This document shows, one piece after another, positions 34,134 to 41,803 of a stretch of DNA of 64,000 bases. The notes beneath the pieces were generated by a model. The model was not told the origin of the DNA, did no database searches, and worked only from the letters and a program-made list of their open reading frames with translations. The position numbers and the translations under genes were made by a program. Source of the DNA: an uncultured Caryophanales bacterium (lineage in GTDB: Bacteria > Bacillota_I > Bacilli_A > RFN20 > CAG-826); the NCBI GenBank assembly GCA_902464635.1, contig CABQKC010000009.1, positions 1-64,000 on the forward strand. The letters are read 5' to 3'. Within the stretch, counting starts at the first letter, position 1; every line of letters begins with the position of its first letter.

Positions 34134-35024
34134 ATGTTAGTAAATGCTACAAGAATGCTAAGAATTGCCCACGAGAATCATTATGCCGTCGGACATTTCA
34201 ACATCAACAACCTCGAATGGACCAAAGCCATTTTGCTCACCGCCGAAGAGCTTCAATCACCAGTTATCCTTGGTGTTAGCGAAGGTGCAGCCAAATACAT
34301 GGGTGGATTCAAAGTTGTTGCTGCAATGGTAAAAGCTTTAGACGAATCCTTAAAGATTACCGTCCCAGTTGCACTTCATCTTGACCACGGAAGCTATGAC
34401 GGAGTCAAAGCCTGCATCGAAGCAGGATTCACTTCTGTCATGTTTGATGGATCTCACTTCCCATTGGAAGAAAATATCCAAAAGACCAAAGAGCTAGTTG
34501 CCCTTGCCCATGATAAGGGATTATCAATCGAAGCCGAAGTCGGTGCGATTGGTGGAACTGAAGATGGTGTCACTGCCGATGGCGAAGTTGCCGATCCAGA
34601 AGAATGTGCCAAAATCGTTGCCCTAGGAGTTGATTTCCTTGCTGCCGGCATTGGAAATATCCATGGTATCTATCCAAAAAACTGGAAAGGGCTACATTTT
34701 GATGCCCTTGAAAAGATTTCAAAGGCTACTGGAGGCATTCCACTTGTCTTACACGGTGGAACCGGTATCCCAGAAGACCAAATCAAGCATGCTATCCATG
34801 ATGGTATGTCAAAGATTAACGTCAATACCGATTGCCAATTAGTATTCGCTCAAGCCACAATCGATTATTGCGCCGCTGGCAAGGCTAATCCTACTAGCGA
34901 GAACGAATCCAAAGGTTATGACCCACGTAAATTATTAAAGCCAGGATTCCTAGCCATCCAAGCCAAGGTCAAGGAAAAGATGGAATTATTCGGCTCAGTA
35001 GGCAAAGCCAAACTCGAATATTAA
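34134..35024 (+). CDS. fba: class II fructose-bisphosphate aldolase
   Basis: A zinc-dependent aldolase splitting fructose 1,6-bisphosphate into dihydroxyacetone phosphate and glyceraldehyde 3-phosphate. It is 296 aa. Zinc and active-site motifs include VPVALHLDHGSYDG, VMFDGSHFPLEENI, AEVGAIGGTEDG, LVLHGGTGIPED and KINVNTDCQ. The ORF has an AGGAGG ribosome-binding site. Its codon usage is markedly richer in C-ending codons than that of its neighbours, as expected for a highly expressed glycolytic gene. A strong terminator follows. Confidence 0.97.
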   Translation: MLVNATRMLRIAHENHYAVGHFNINNLEWTKAILLTAEELQSPVILGVSEGAAKYMGGFKVVAAMVKALDESLKITVPVALHLDHGSYDGVKACIEAGFTSVMFDGSHFPLEENIQKTKELVALAHDKGLSIEAEVGAIGGTEDGVTADGEVADPEECAKIVALGVDFLAAGIGNIHGIYPKNWKGLHFDALEKISKATGGIPLVLHGGTGIPEDQIKHAIHDGMSKINVNTDCQLVFAQATIDYCAAGKANPTSENESKGYDPRKLLKPGFLAIQAKVKEKMELFGSVGKAKLEY

Positions 35025-35043
35025 TCCTGATAAAAAAGCATCT

Positions 35044-35070
35044 AGAGGAGTTAACCACTCCTCTTTTTTT
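35044..35070 (+). terminator. fba terminator
   Basis: AGAGGAGT (35044-35051) and ACTCCTCT (35057-35064) form a perfect stem with a 5-nt loop, followed by seven T. Confidence 0.92.
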
Positions 35071-35173
35071 GACAAAAAAATATCCTATATAAACAAAATC
35101 TAAAAATAAAATGTGATTAATTCGTTCTAGCGATAACAAGAATTGATAATTATTGCTTTTTATCAACCATTGT

Positions 35174-35222
35174 GTAAGCCCTTACAAAATTCCATAATTC
35201 ACTTGTATTCATATATAAGTGA
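35174..35222. promoter_or_regulatory. two inverted repeats in the promoter region of the large secreted protein gene
   Basis: GTAAG-CC-CTTAC (35174-35185) and TCACTT-N12-AAGTGA (35199-35204 and 35217-35222) lie just before the start at 35233. The second overlaps a TATATAA-like -10 region. They suggest regulated expression. No specific regulator can be named. Confidence 0.4.
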
Positions 35223-35232
35223 GGGATTTTGT

Positions 35233-38200
35233 ATGAAAAGAAGGAATATATTGCTTTTAGGTTTTTCTCTAGCAGGTTTATTTGGAATTGGGTTATCTTC
35301 ATTAGGAAGTTTGGCTTCTAATAAACCATTGATAGGAATGAATGCCTCCGAACAGACTTATAAATTCCTATTTGATAAGTCTAGCAATAAACCAGTCATA
35401 GACGGGAACGGTTCGTTAAATGTCTTATCCTCATTAGGGAATTCATTTAAATTTGATTATTCTTCCTTCTTAGTTAGCGAAGGTAACTGGGGCAAATTAG
35501 CTGCTAACGGGACTTTATTAAATCCTTACGCTTCTACTGCATATAACAATGCGATAGGAAATATTTCTTCTATAACAGTCGTATTCACTGGAGATTTAAC
35601 TATTGATTATGGCTGGGGTGGCAAAGATGGAACAGTTAATTATTTAAGAACCAATCATAAATTAACTAGCGGAGTTGTTTTTGGTTTTGCTGCTGAAATG
35701 CCTAACTATGTAAGAATTAAAGCAACTTCTGAAACCACAATCACATCCATAACCCTCAATTATAGATGCGGAACCAATAACAATTTTAATGAAGCATTCC
35801 AAATCAAAGACATACAATCATTAAAGAACTTTGCGGCATTGGTAAAATCTGGCCAAACAAATCTAAACGCAAGATTAGTAAATGACATCGATTTTAAGGG
35901 TGCTACATTTGGAGGGATTGGAACCAACACTAATCGATATAAAGGAACATTTGATGGAAACGGAAAAACAATCTCTAATATTAAAGTTGTAAATAAAGCT
36001 AAAGGAACTGGCTTATTTAATTATGTTGAAGGCGCCACCGTCTCTAACCTAACCATTAAAAATGTAACGGTTAATTCATCAACTTCATATTATGATTGCA
36101 CTGGAGCATTAATCGGATGCGCTTATGGAGTGAATTTAAATAATATCAATATCTCATCAGGAACTATTTATGGAAAAATAAACACTGGTTCCATTGTTGG
36201 AGCTACATATAAATCAACAGGCAAAGCCACCATTAATAACGTTCAAAATTCAGCTTCTATAATAGCGACGGGAGGTCTTGGTACCGGGGGATTAATAGGC
36301 ACAAGTGACACGGGAGTACTAGTCGATATTTCAAATTCCATTAATTATGGAAGCGTTACTAGTGACAATGAATATGTTGGCGGAATAATAGGTTTACTAA
36401 GAACCGGAACAAGTACAGTCAAATCTTCAGTTAAGGATTGTATCAATTATGGTGAAGTAAAAGGTACGAAAAATGTCGGTGGCATCGCTGGCGGCAATAG
36501 AGGTAGTATCACTAATTGTAAAGTCAGTTCAACTGCAACAATTAATGATAAAGCACCATCTTCTGTTAAGAATATCAGTGGTACTGGTGGCTATATACTT
36601 GGAGCAAACGATACCAAGAATGGTGCGATTACTAATGATGAAATTGCAAAATATAATTATTCGCCTATTTGGGACCCAACCACCACTAAAACAGCATTTG
36701 TCGGAGGCGGAACTCAAACAGATCCTTATAAAATTGAATATGCAGAAGATCTAAATTACCTAGCAAACGAAGTTAATAAAGGTACCGATTTAGCAAAGAA
36801 ATACTTCAGTTTAGTAACAAATATCGATCTAGGTAGCTCAAATTGGACAACAATCGGTATATACAAAACTGCCACTACTTGTCCATTTAAGGGTTATTTC
36901 GATGGTAAAAACCTAAAAGTAGATGGGCTAAAAATTGCAAAAGACTCCGAGGTTACAGGTTTGTTCGGTTATGTAGTCGATGCAAAAATATCTAATATTA
37001 ATTTGATAAACGCTGATGTTACTTGCAACAAAGGCATTCAAGAATCTTTCGCAGGTGTCTTAGCAGGTAAGGTTGTAAGAACCACTGCATCAAATGTAAC
37101 TGCTAATGGAACAATAGTTTCAAAAGGTGGAACTGTTGGCGGAATAATTGGTGGAGCATTTGGCGGAGGAACTTCTTCTATTTCAAACTGTGAAAGCAAT
37201 GTAACGGTAACTTCTTCAATGGATTATGCTGGCGGAATAATCGGCGGCAACAAAGAAGCCTCAAATCAAATCGTCAATATAACCAATTGTATTAACAAAG
37301 GGAATATAAGTAGCAGAGAATATGCTGGCGGAATAACTGGCATTTTAAGAAGAGAAAAAAGCACAGCCACCAAATCAGTTATTGATGGGTGCACCAATTA
37401 CGGAAACATTAAAGTTGATGGATCTATAAATAGTAAAGGAGAATCAACTACTTTATGTGCATCTGGCATCGCGGGTTTGAATAGAGGAATAGTGAAAAAC
37501 GCAAAGATATACGAAGACTGCACTTTAACTGCTGGAAAAACATCTAAGTTTGCAAAAGAATGTGAACCATCAGCCGTTAATAAAAACATTCCGTCTTCAG
37601 TATGCTGTAATGACACAAATCCAGCCTTTTTAGGTGAAATCAATGGCTATTCATTAATCAAAGAAGATGGGACTTCTTTTGCTATTTTTAATGCCAAGAT
37701 GACTACTGGATATGGCAGAATTATCAAATTGTCTGATGGTTCCTATTTTTCAACTGTCGATGTTACAAAATTCTCTGGAAAAACATTATCCTCACTAGAA
37801 AATGGACAAACAATAGAAAATGATTTTAAAGATAAACCTAGAGACAAAAACGGAAATGAAATCGAAAAATCTAAAACCACGATAAAAATGGCTAATGCAC
37901 AACCTGTTGAATATGCAAAAGGAAAAATTGCAGTATTCTATAGGTTTAACGATCCTTATTTTAATAACGGGGTAGGCAAATATTCTTCTATTAGAGCAAG
38001 AATTTCTACTGATAATGGAAAGACTTTCGGAGAACCACAAATTTTACTAGAAAATATTACAAAAACCGCAAATACAACTGAAAGCGAAGGTCTATACGAA
38101 CCATTTCCCGTGCTTAAAGATGATGGAAATATAGAATTATTTATTTCTTGCGATATTACTTCTACAGTAAATGGAAATGACTCATTAGTTGCTACAGGCG

Positions 38201-38853
38201 GAAAGCAAAATATTATTCGTATGCCAATAAGCGTTTCCAATGATACTTTCACCGTAGGAAAGACGACAATCATTAATAATTTAAAAGGTACTAGAGATTA
38301 TGCCCGCCCAGGTATGACTACAATCTCAAAACTAAATGACGGCAGTTATATAATGGCGATGGAACGCACTAACAATTTAGATCCAAATACTACCAAGATT
38401 GGATTTACAATCTGCATTTCCTATTCAAAAGACTTAATTAATTGGACTTTGCCAAAAGAAATTATTAGGCCAAAAACTACAAACTCAGTAGTAACTGAAA
38501 ACTATCTTTGCCAATCCCCTTGCATTGGAGTCTTAGATAATGGAAAGATTGCAGTTAGCTATATGAGTAATGAGAATTTCCAAGGCGATAACTACATAAA
38601 TGGAAATTCGTTTTTTAGAAGATGCGAAGTTGCTATTTCAGAAAAAGAAGTTAAATATAGTGATTCTCCAACAATGATTAAACAAGATAATTCGTTTGGT
38701 TATGCAAATAATATTGGTTGCCAATATCCAGGATTATACGTTGAAGGAAACACTGCTTACACAATAGAAAGAACATATACAATCGCTGTTAACGATAGTG
38801 GCAACGTTTCACTATCTAACAAGAAAACAGTTATCAAGCCATTTGCAGCCTAA
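35233..38853 (+). CDS. large secreted GLUG-repeat protein with C-terminal sialidase-like propeller
   Basis: A 1206-aa secreted protein. The signal peptide (NILLLGFSLAGLFGIGLSSL) covers about residues 5-30. A beta-sandwich-like region runs to about 185. Two similar modules follow, each opening with an FxxAxDL-like segment and NDIDF/TNIDL, then GTFDGNGKTISNIK or GYFDGKNLKVDGLK, then GLUG-type repeats such as YVGGIIGLLRTG and YAGGIIGGN. The last 350 residues include an Asp-box, ISTDNGKTFGEP, and RPGMTTISKLNDGSYIMAMER, as in sialidase-superfamily propellers. There is no LPXTG anchor or C-terminal membrane helix. An upstream in-frame ATG (35143) would break the signal peptide. Confidence 0.85.
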   Translation: MKRRNILLLGFSLAGLFGIGLSSLGSLASNKPLIGMNASEQTYKFLFDKSSNKPVIDGNGSLNVLSSLGNSFKFDYSSFLVSEGNWGKLAANGTLLNPYASTAYNNAIGNISSITVVFTGDLTIDYGWGGKDGTVNYLRTNHKLTSGVVFGFAAEMPNYVRIKATSETTITSITLNYRCGTNNNFNEAFQIKDIQSLKNFAALVKSGQTNLNARLVNDIDFKGATFGGIGTNTNRYKGTFDGNGKTISNIKVVNKAKGTGLFNYVEGATVSNLTIKNVTVNSSTSYYDCTGALIGCAYGVNLNNINISSGTIYGKINTGSIVGATYKSTGKATINNVQNSASIIATGGLGTGGLIGTSDTGVLVDISNSINYGSVTSDNEYVGGIIGLLRTGTSTVKSSVKDCINYGEVKGTKNVGGIAGGNRGSITNCKVSSTATINDKAPSSVKNISGTGGYILGANDTKNGAITNDEIAKYNYSPIWDPTTTKTAFVGGGTQTDPYKIEYAEDLNYLANEVNKGTDLAKKYFSLVTNIDLGSSNWTTIGIYKTATTCPFKGYFDGKNLKVDGLKIAKDSEVTGLFGYVVDAKISNINLINADVTCNKGIQESFAGVLAGKVVRTTASNVTANGTIVSKGGTVGGIIGGAFGGGTSSISNCESNVTVTSSMDYAGGIIGGNKEASNQIVNITNCINKGNISSREYAGGITGILRREKSTATKSVIDGCTNYGNIKVDGSINSKGESTTLCASGIAGLNRGIVKNAKIYEDCTLTAGKTSKFAKECEPSAVNKNIPSSVCCNDTNPAFLGEINGYSLIKEDGTSFAIFNAKMTTGYGRIIKLSDGSYFSTVDVTKFSGKTLSSLENGQTIENDFKDKPRDKNGNEIEKSKTTIKMANAQPVEYAKGKIAVFYRFNDPYFNNGVGKYSSIRARISTDNGKTFGEPQILLENITKTANTTESEGLYEPFPVLKDDGNIELFISCDITSTVNGNDSLVATGGKQNIIRMPISVSNDTFTVGKTTIINNLKGTRDYARPGMTTISKLNDGSYIMAMERTNNLDPNTTKIGFTICISYSKDLINWTLPKEIIRPKTTNSVVTENYLCQSPCIGVLDNGKIAVSYMSNENFQGDNYINGNSFFRRCEVAISEKEVKYSDSPTMIKQDNSFGYANNIGCQYPGLYVEGNTAYTIERTYTIAVNDSGNVSLSNKKTVIKPFAA

Positions 38854-38854
38854 T

Positions 38855-39247
38855 TTATTTAGATAGCAAATAATTAATTACAGCTTTTCTTGTAATAATA
38901 CCAATAAACACTCCCCTATCATCAACAACAGGGACAAAGTTTTGGTCTACTATTAATTTAACTAAATCATCCATACTAGAATTGATGGATACGGGTTTAA
39001 CATCCCTATCTCTTTTAATTGATTTGAGATGGATTTTTGTTAGGTCTTCGAATCTAAGTTTGTTCTTTGTCATTGTATATAAAATATCCCCTTCCGAAAG
39101 GGAATAGAGATACTTTCCATCTTTGGAGAGAACAGGAACAACTGAATATCTATGGTATTCCATTTTTTCAATTGCTTGGCGAAGTGAGAAATCTTCGAAA
39201 AGAAATTCAACTTTGATTTTTGGAATCAGAAAAAACGTAATATTCAT
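38855..39247 (-). CDS. tandem CBS-domain protein
   Basis: A 130-aa protein made almost entirely of two CBS motifs: the first around EKMEYHRYSVVPVLSKDGKY, the second around VDQNFVPVVDDRGVFIGIIT. Its size and layout match stand-alone CBS proteins of Firmicutes such as CbpB/DarB, which bind c-di-AMP or adenine nucleotides. The ligand here is inferred. The ATG follows TATAAT by 6 nt with no Shine-Dalgarno sequence. It converges on the secreted protein gene with a 1-nt gap and lies 63 nt downstream of the TOPRIM gene. Confidence 0.85.
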   Translation of the reverse strand: MNITFFLIPKIKVEFLFEDFSLRQAIEKMEYHRYSVVPVLSKDGKYLYSLSEGDILYTMTKNKLRFEDLTKIHLKSIKRDRDVKPVSINSSMDDLVKLIVDQNFVPVVDDRGVFIGIITRKAVINYLLSK

Positions 39248-39253
39248 ACCTTG

Positions 39254-39259
39254 ATTATA
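39254..39259 (-). promoter_or_regulatory. -10 box of a probable leaderless CBS gene transcript
   Basis: TATAAT, then CAAGGT, then ATG. The 6-nt gap places the expected first nucleotide on the start codon. CAAGGT would be upstream of the transcript and cannot act as a ribosome-binding site. Confidence 0.6.
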
Positions 39260-39310
39260 GATTAATTAGAGTTAAGGCAAAAGGATAGTTTCTTTGAATT
39301 TATACACTTT

Positions 39311-40096
39311 CTACTTATTGACCAAATTAAATTGAAGAAATGAAGATGCTATCTTATATCTAAGCAAAATAAATATGAAGGTATTCAAAACCAATAAACT
39401 GCTTTTAGAATTAACCAAATTCTTTTCTTCCAAATATATATTTAATTGATCCAGCTCTTCTCCATCAAAAAAAGTTTCATTTAATAATCTGCAATGACGT
39501 TTTTGATTATAAACAAGTGTAAGAGGAATATAACAAGGAGGAAGCGTCTTAAATATTTTTTTATTTCGGCTGTTCCTAAATAATGTTCTTTCGTTTACTT
39601 CTTTTTTATATGTCTTGCTCCTTATATTTTCAATTGAAACAAAACGTATTCTGTTAAAGTCAATAATATCTTCCTTTGAAATATCAAAAAGAGATTCGAA
39701 CATAGGATAATTTACAAATAGTAATCCATTCCTGGTTTCATCATCGAATGTATTTAACGCCTTTTCAAGCAAGGTTTCGTTATAATCAGGTGATTGGGGG
39801 TCAAAATCAAATATCAAATAAATGGAAGAAAACACCTCATTCGGTCTATATCCATCTTCAATCAGCAAATTGCCATAAATATCTTGAACTTTTTTATACT
39901 TTAAATACGAAGGAAAACTATCTATTTCAGAATGAAAAAAGTCTTTTATCAGCGAATGAAAAGTAGTTCCGTAGATTGATATAGAAAAATCATCACCCTC
40001 TGCCAAACCAAGAATGTCGTGGAACATATGTTCAACATTTTTTCTTTCGGTATCTGCCCCTTCGACAACGAAGAGAATTCTTTTATTCAAATTCAT
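39311..40096 (-). CDS. putative TOPRIM-fold nuclease partner of the adjacent AAA ATPase
   Basis: A 261-aa protein beginning KRILFVVEGADTERKNVEHM, with Glu in the position of TOPRIM motif 1. IYLIFDFDPQSPDYNETLL follows near residue 92, the DxD of TOPRIM motif 2, and NGLLFVNYPMFESLFD comes next. This pattern is seen in RloB/DUF4435/AbiLii-like nucleases encoded beside AAA15 ATPases. The C-terminal half (EKNLVNSKSSLLVLNTFIF) is not recognised. It overlaps the ATPase gene by 14 bp. I infer a toxin-like nuclease of a two-gene anti-phage system. Family identity needs profile comparison. Confidence 0.65.
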   Translation of the reverse strand: MNLNKRILFVVEGADTERKNVEHMFHDILGLAEGDDFSISIYGTTFHSLIKDFFHSEIDSFPSYLKYKKVQDIYGNLLIEDGYRPNEVFSSIYLIFDFDPQSPDYNETLLEKALNTFDDETRNGLLFVNYPMFESLFDISKEDIIDFNRIRFVSIENIRSKTYKKEVNERTLFRNSRNKKIFKTLPPCYIPLTLVYNQKRHCRLLNETFFDGEELDQLNIYLEEKNLVNSKSSLLVLNTFIFILLRYKIASSFLQFNLVNK

Positions 40097-41183
40097 TTGA
40101 TAGAAGCATATTTTCCAAACTATTAGCTTCTCTAATAATCTTCTTCGATTTATTCGAGAAAGAATCTATTTTCCCATCATTTAAAATAAAATAACAGTCA
40201 GGTCTCATAATAGAATTATCCGCTAAAAATGGATTATGGGTTGTTAAAACTGATTGGAAATTGCTTTTGGAATTAATGAAATTTAGAATCTTCTTCGATA
40301 GTTTGTAATGATAAAAGGAATCAAATTCATCTAAATAAAGGAATTTTAGATTCTTCTCACACTTTTTTATCCAATAGTAAAACAATGTCAAAGAGCCAGT
40401 CCCGGTGGATATAGAAGAAAAGAATTCAATCTTTTCGTTATTATAATCAATCAATATTACTGGATTGCCAAAAGTATCGATACCTGCGAGCAGTTTATAA
40501 CTTAAGCCACAATCGGAAAGGAATTTTTGGAAATCATCTATAAGTCCATTATTTACAATGAAAGAAGCGATATTTTCCCCGTTTTCTAATTTTCCCATGA
40601 ATTCATTTTCCCTAACAGAGCGGAACCACAACATGTTTTCGGCAAAAGAAACTATGTATTCGATTGGATGATCCTTTTTCAAATCAGAGTTGTTTCTCAT
40701 GAATTTCAAGGCAGATAATCTCCCCTGCCTATTCTTGAATACTATGTTTTGAGTCTCAACAAAATTATTAATCAATTTATCGTTAGAATAATTGAATTGA
40801 AACATGGTTTTTCCATTTACTTTTACTTCTTCAAAAAGAAGTTCCATACTCGCATTCTTTGAGTAGTTATATTCGACTTCATCGCCATTTTCCATTAAAA
40901 AGAGATATGAAAATTTAGCTTCAGTAGAAATATTATCCCCATTTAGATAATGCAGATAATGATCCATTCTTTTGGTCTTGTCAGTTAAATGGTTATTGAT
41001 ATCCATCATGGCAAAACCTAAATTAGATTTCCCAGAACCGTTATATCCATAAATCAAAGCTTTGTTCACTAAATTGTTTTTAATCAAACCTTTGTTAAAT
41101 GAATAGTCATTTGTCTTTGAAAAATCAAAAACGCAAGTGTCATAGAAATTCTTAAAATTATTGACAGAGAATCTTTTTAACAT
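40083..41183 (-). CDS. AAA15/OLD-like ABC-type ATPase, probable phage-defence sensor
   Basis: A 366-aa SMC/ABC-like ATPase. It begins LKRFSVNNFKNFYDTCVFDF and has Walker A LIYGYNGSGKSNLGFAM near residue 47. A signature-like SSISTGTGSLTLFYYW is near 265, Walker B KFLYLDEFDSFYHYK near 285, and switch His in VLTTHNPFLADNS. This is the AAA_15/AAA_21 class seen in AbiLi, RloA and the AriA subunit of PARIS, which are paired with TOPRIM nucleases. No long coiled-coil insertion is visible. It has a good promoter and GGAGGT ribosome-binding site and heads a two-gene operon. Confidence 0.8.
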   Translation of the reverse strand: MLKRFSVNNFKNFYDTCVFDFSKTNDYSFNKGLIKNNLVNKALIYGYNGSGKSNLGFAMMDINNHLTDKTKRMDHYLHYLNGDNISTEAKFSYLFLMENGDEVEYNYSKNASMELLFEEVKVNGKTMFQFNYSNDKLINNFVETQNIVFKNRQGRLSALKFMRNNSDLKKDHPIEYIVSFAENMLWFRSVRENEFMGKLENGENIASFIVNNGLIDDFQKFLSDCGLSYKLLAGIDTFGNPVILIDYNNEKIEFFSSISTGTGSLTLFYYWIKKCEKNLKFLYLDEFDSFYHYKLSKKILNFINSKSNFQSVLTTHNPFLADNSIMRPDCYFILNDGKIDSFSNKSKKIIREANSLENMLLSNEFE

Positions 41184-41199
41184 AACTACCTCCAGTTAA

Positions 41200-41228
41200 A
41201 TTATAAGCGTTAATTATCCTAATGTAAA
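41200..41228 (-). promoter_or_regulatory. promoter of the AAA/TOPRIM operon
   Basis: On the minus strand -35 TTTACA (41223-41228), a 17-bp spacer and -10 TATAAT (41200-41205) are followed by GGAGGT and the ATG at 41183. TTTACATTA at the -35 is repeated as ATTACATTA about 20 bp upstream. Confidence 0.7.
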
Positions 41229-41273
41229 TCTTTTGCACCTTTAATGTAATTTTTTTACATCAATATTTATATA

Positions 41274-41300
41274 TAAAGAAAACCCTACACGAGGTAGGGT
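41274..41300 (-). terminator. terminator of the glgB-glgP-dUTPase operon
   Basis: ACCCTAC (41282-41288) and GTAGGGT (41294-41300) form a perfect 7-bp stem. On the minus strand TTTTCTTT follows. Confidence 0.8.
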
Positions 41301-41302
41301 AA

Positions 41303-41803
41303 TCAATATGAATTATGTTGTCTTTGATGATTTGTATCTAGCTTCTTTTTATAAGCGTTAATAACATCAAAAGAAGAATAATCAAACAAAGGAATGATAT
41401 CAAGGAAGGCTGCGAATGCCTTGCAATATGAATCGGCATCGAAGTTATTTACTAACTTACATACTAACTCATATACATTAAGAATGGCATCGCTACAATC
41501 TTTTATCTTTACGTTGAAGCGATGTGTATACCTACTTACTCCAAGCTCTACTCCTAAAGAGAGGAAGAAATGGAGGGCGTCTGCATATTCATCTAGGATT
41601 ACTTCTTTTGGGGAAGGGCCCTTATTTGACCAATATTTGAAACATCTTGTCTCATTTGCAAATTCCCCTAGTTCTACTAAAAGGGCAAGACATCTCCTAT
41701 TGTGGGTTGAAGGATAATCAATATGGTGAATTGAAGCGATTTCCTTATCTAGATCTTCTTGAAGAGGGAATAATTCATCAAGAGTAATCTTGTCATCACT
41801 CAT
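41303..41803 (-). CDS. all-alpha dimeric dUTPase-type nucleotide pyrophosphatase
   Basis: A 166-aa protein of the dUTPase_2/MazG-like all-alpha NTP pyrophosphatase group. The metal-binding helices are visible as LVELGEFANETRCFKYWSNKG (ExxxE pattern) and VILDEYADALHFFLSLGVEL (ExxD pattern). Such enzymes hydrolyse dUTP to dUMP and pyrophosphate, keeping uracil out of DNA. It overlaps the glgP stop by 4 bp (ATGA), so it is expressed with the glycogen genes, an arrangement with no obvious metabolic link. Confidence 0.85.
   Translation of the reverse strand: MSDDKITLDELFPLQEDLDKEIASIHHIDYPSTHNRRCLALLVELGEFANETRCFKYWSNKGPSPKEVILDEYADALHFFLSLGVELGVSRYTHRFNVKIKDCSDAILNVYELVCKLVNNFDADSYCKAFAAFLDIIPLFDYSSFDVINAYKKKLDTNHQRQHNSY

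Noticed and set aside
35143..35232. ATG 30 codons upstream of the secreted GLUG protein
   Set aside because: The extension precedes a perfect signal peptide starting MKRRN, has no ribosome-binding site and overlaps the probable promoter.
41206..41262. TTTACATTA/ATTACATTA pair as an operator of the AAA operon
   Set aside because: The two copies differ and one is the -35 element. In such AT-rich DNA a 9-bp near-repeat is not significant alone.
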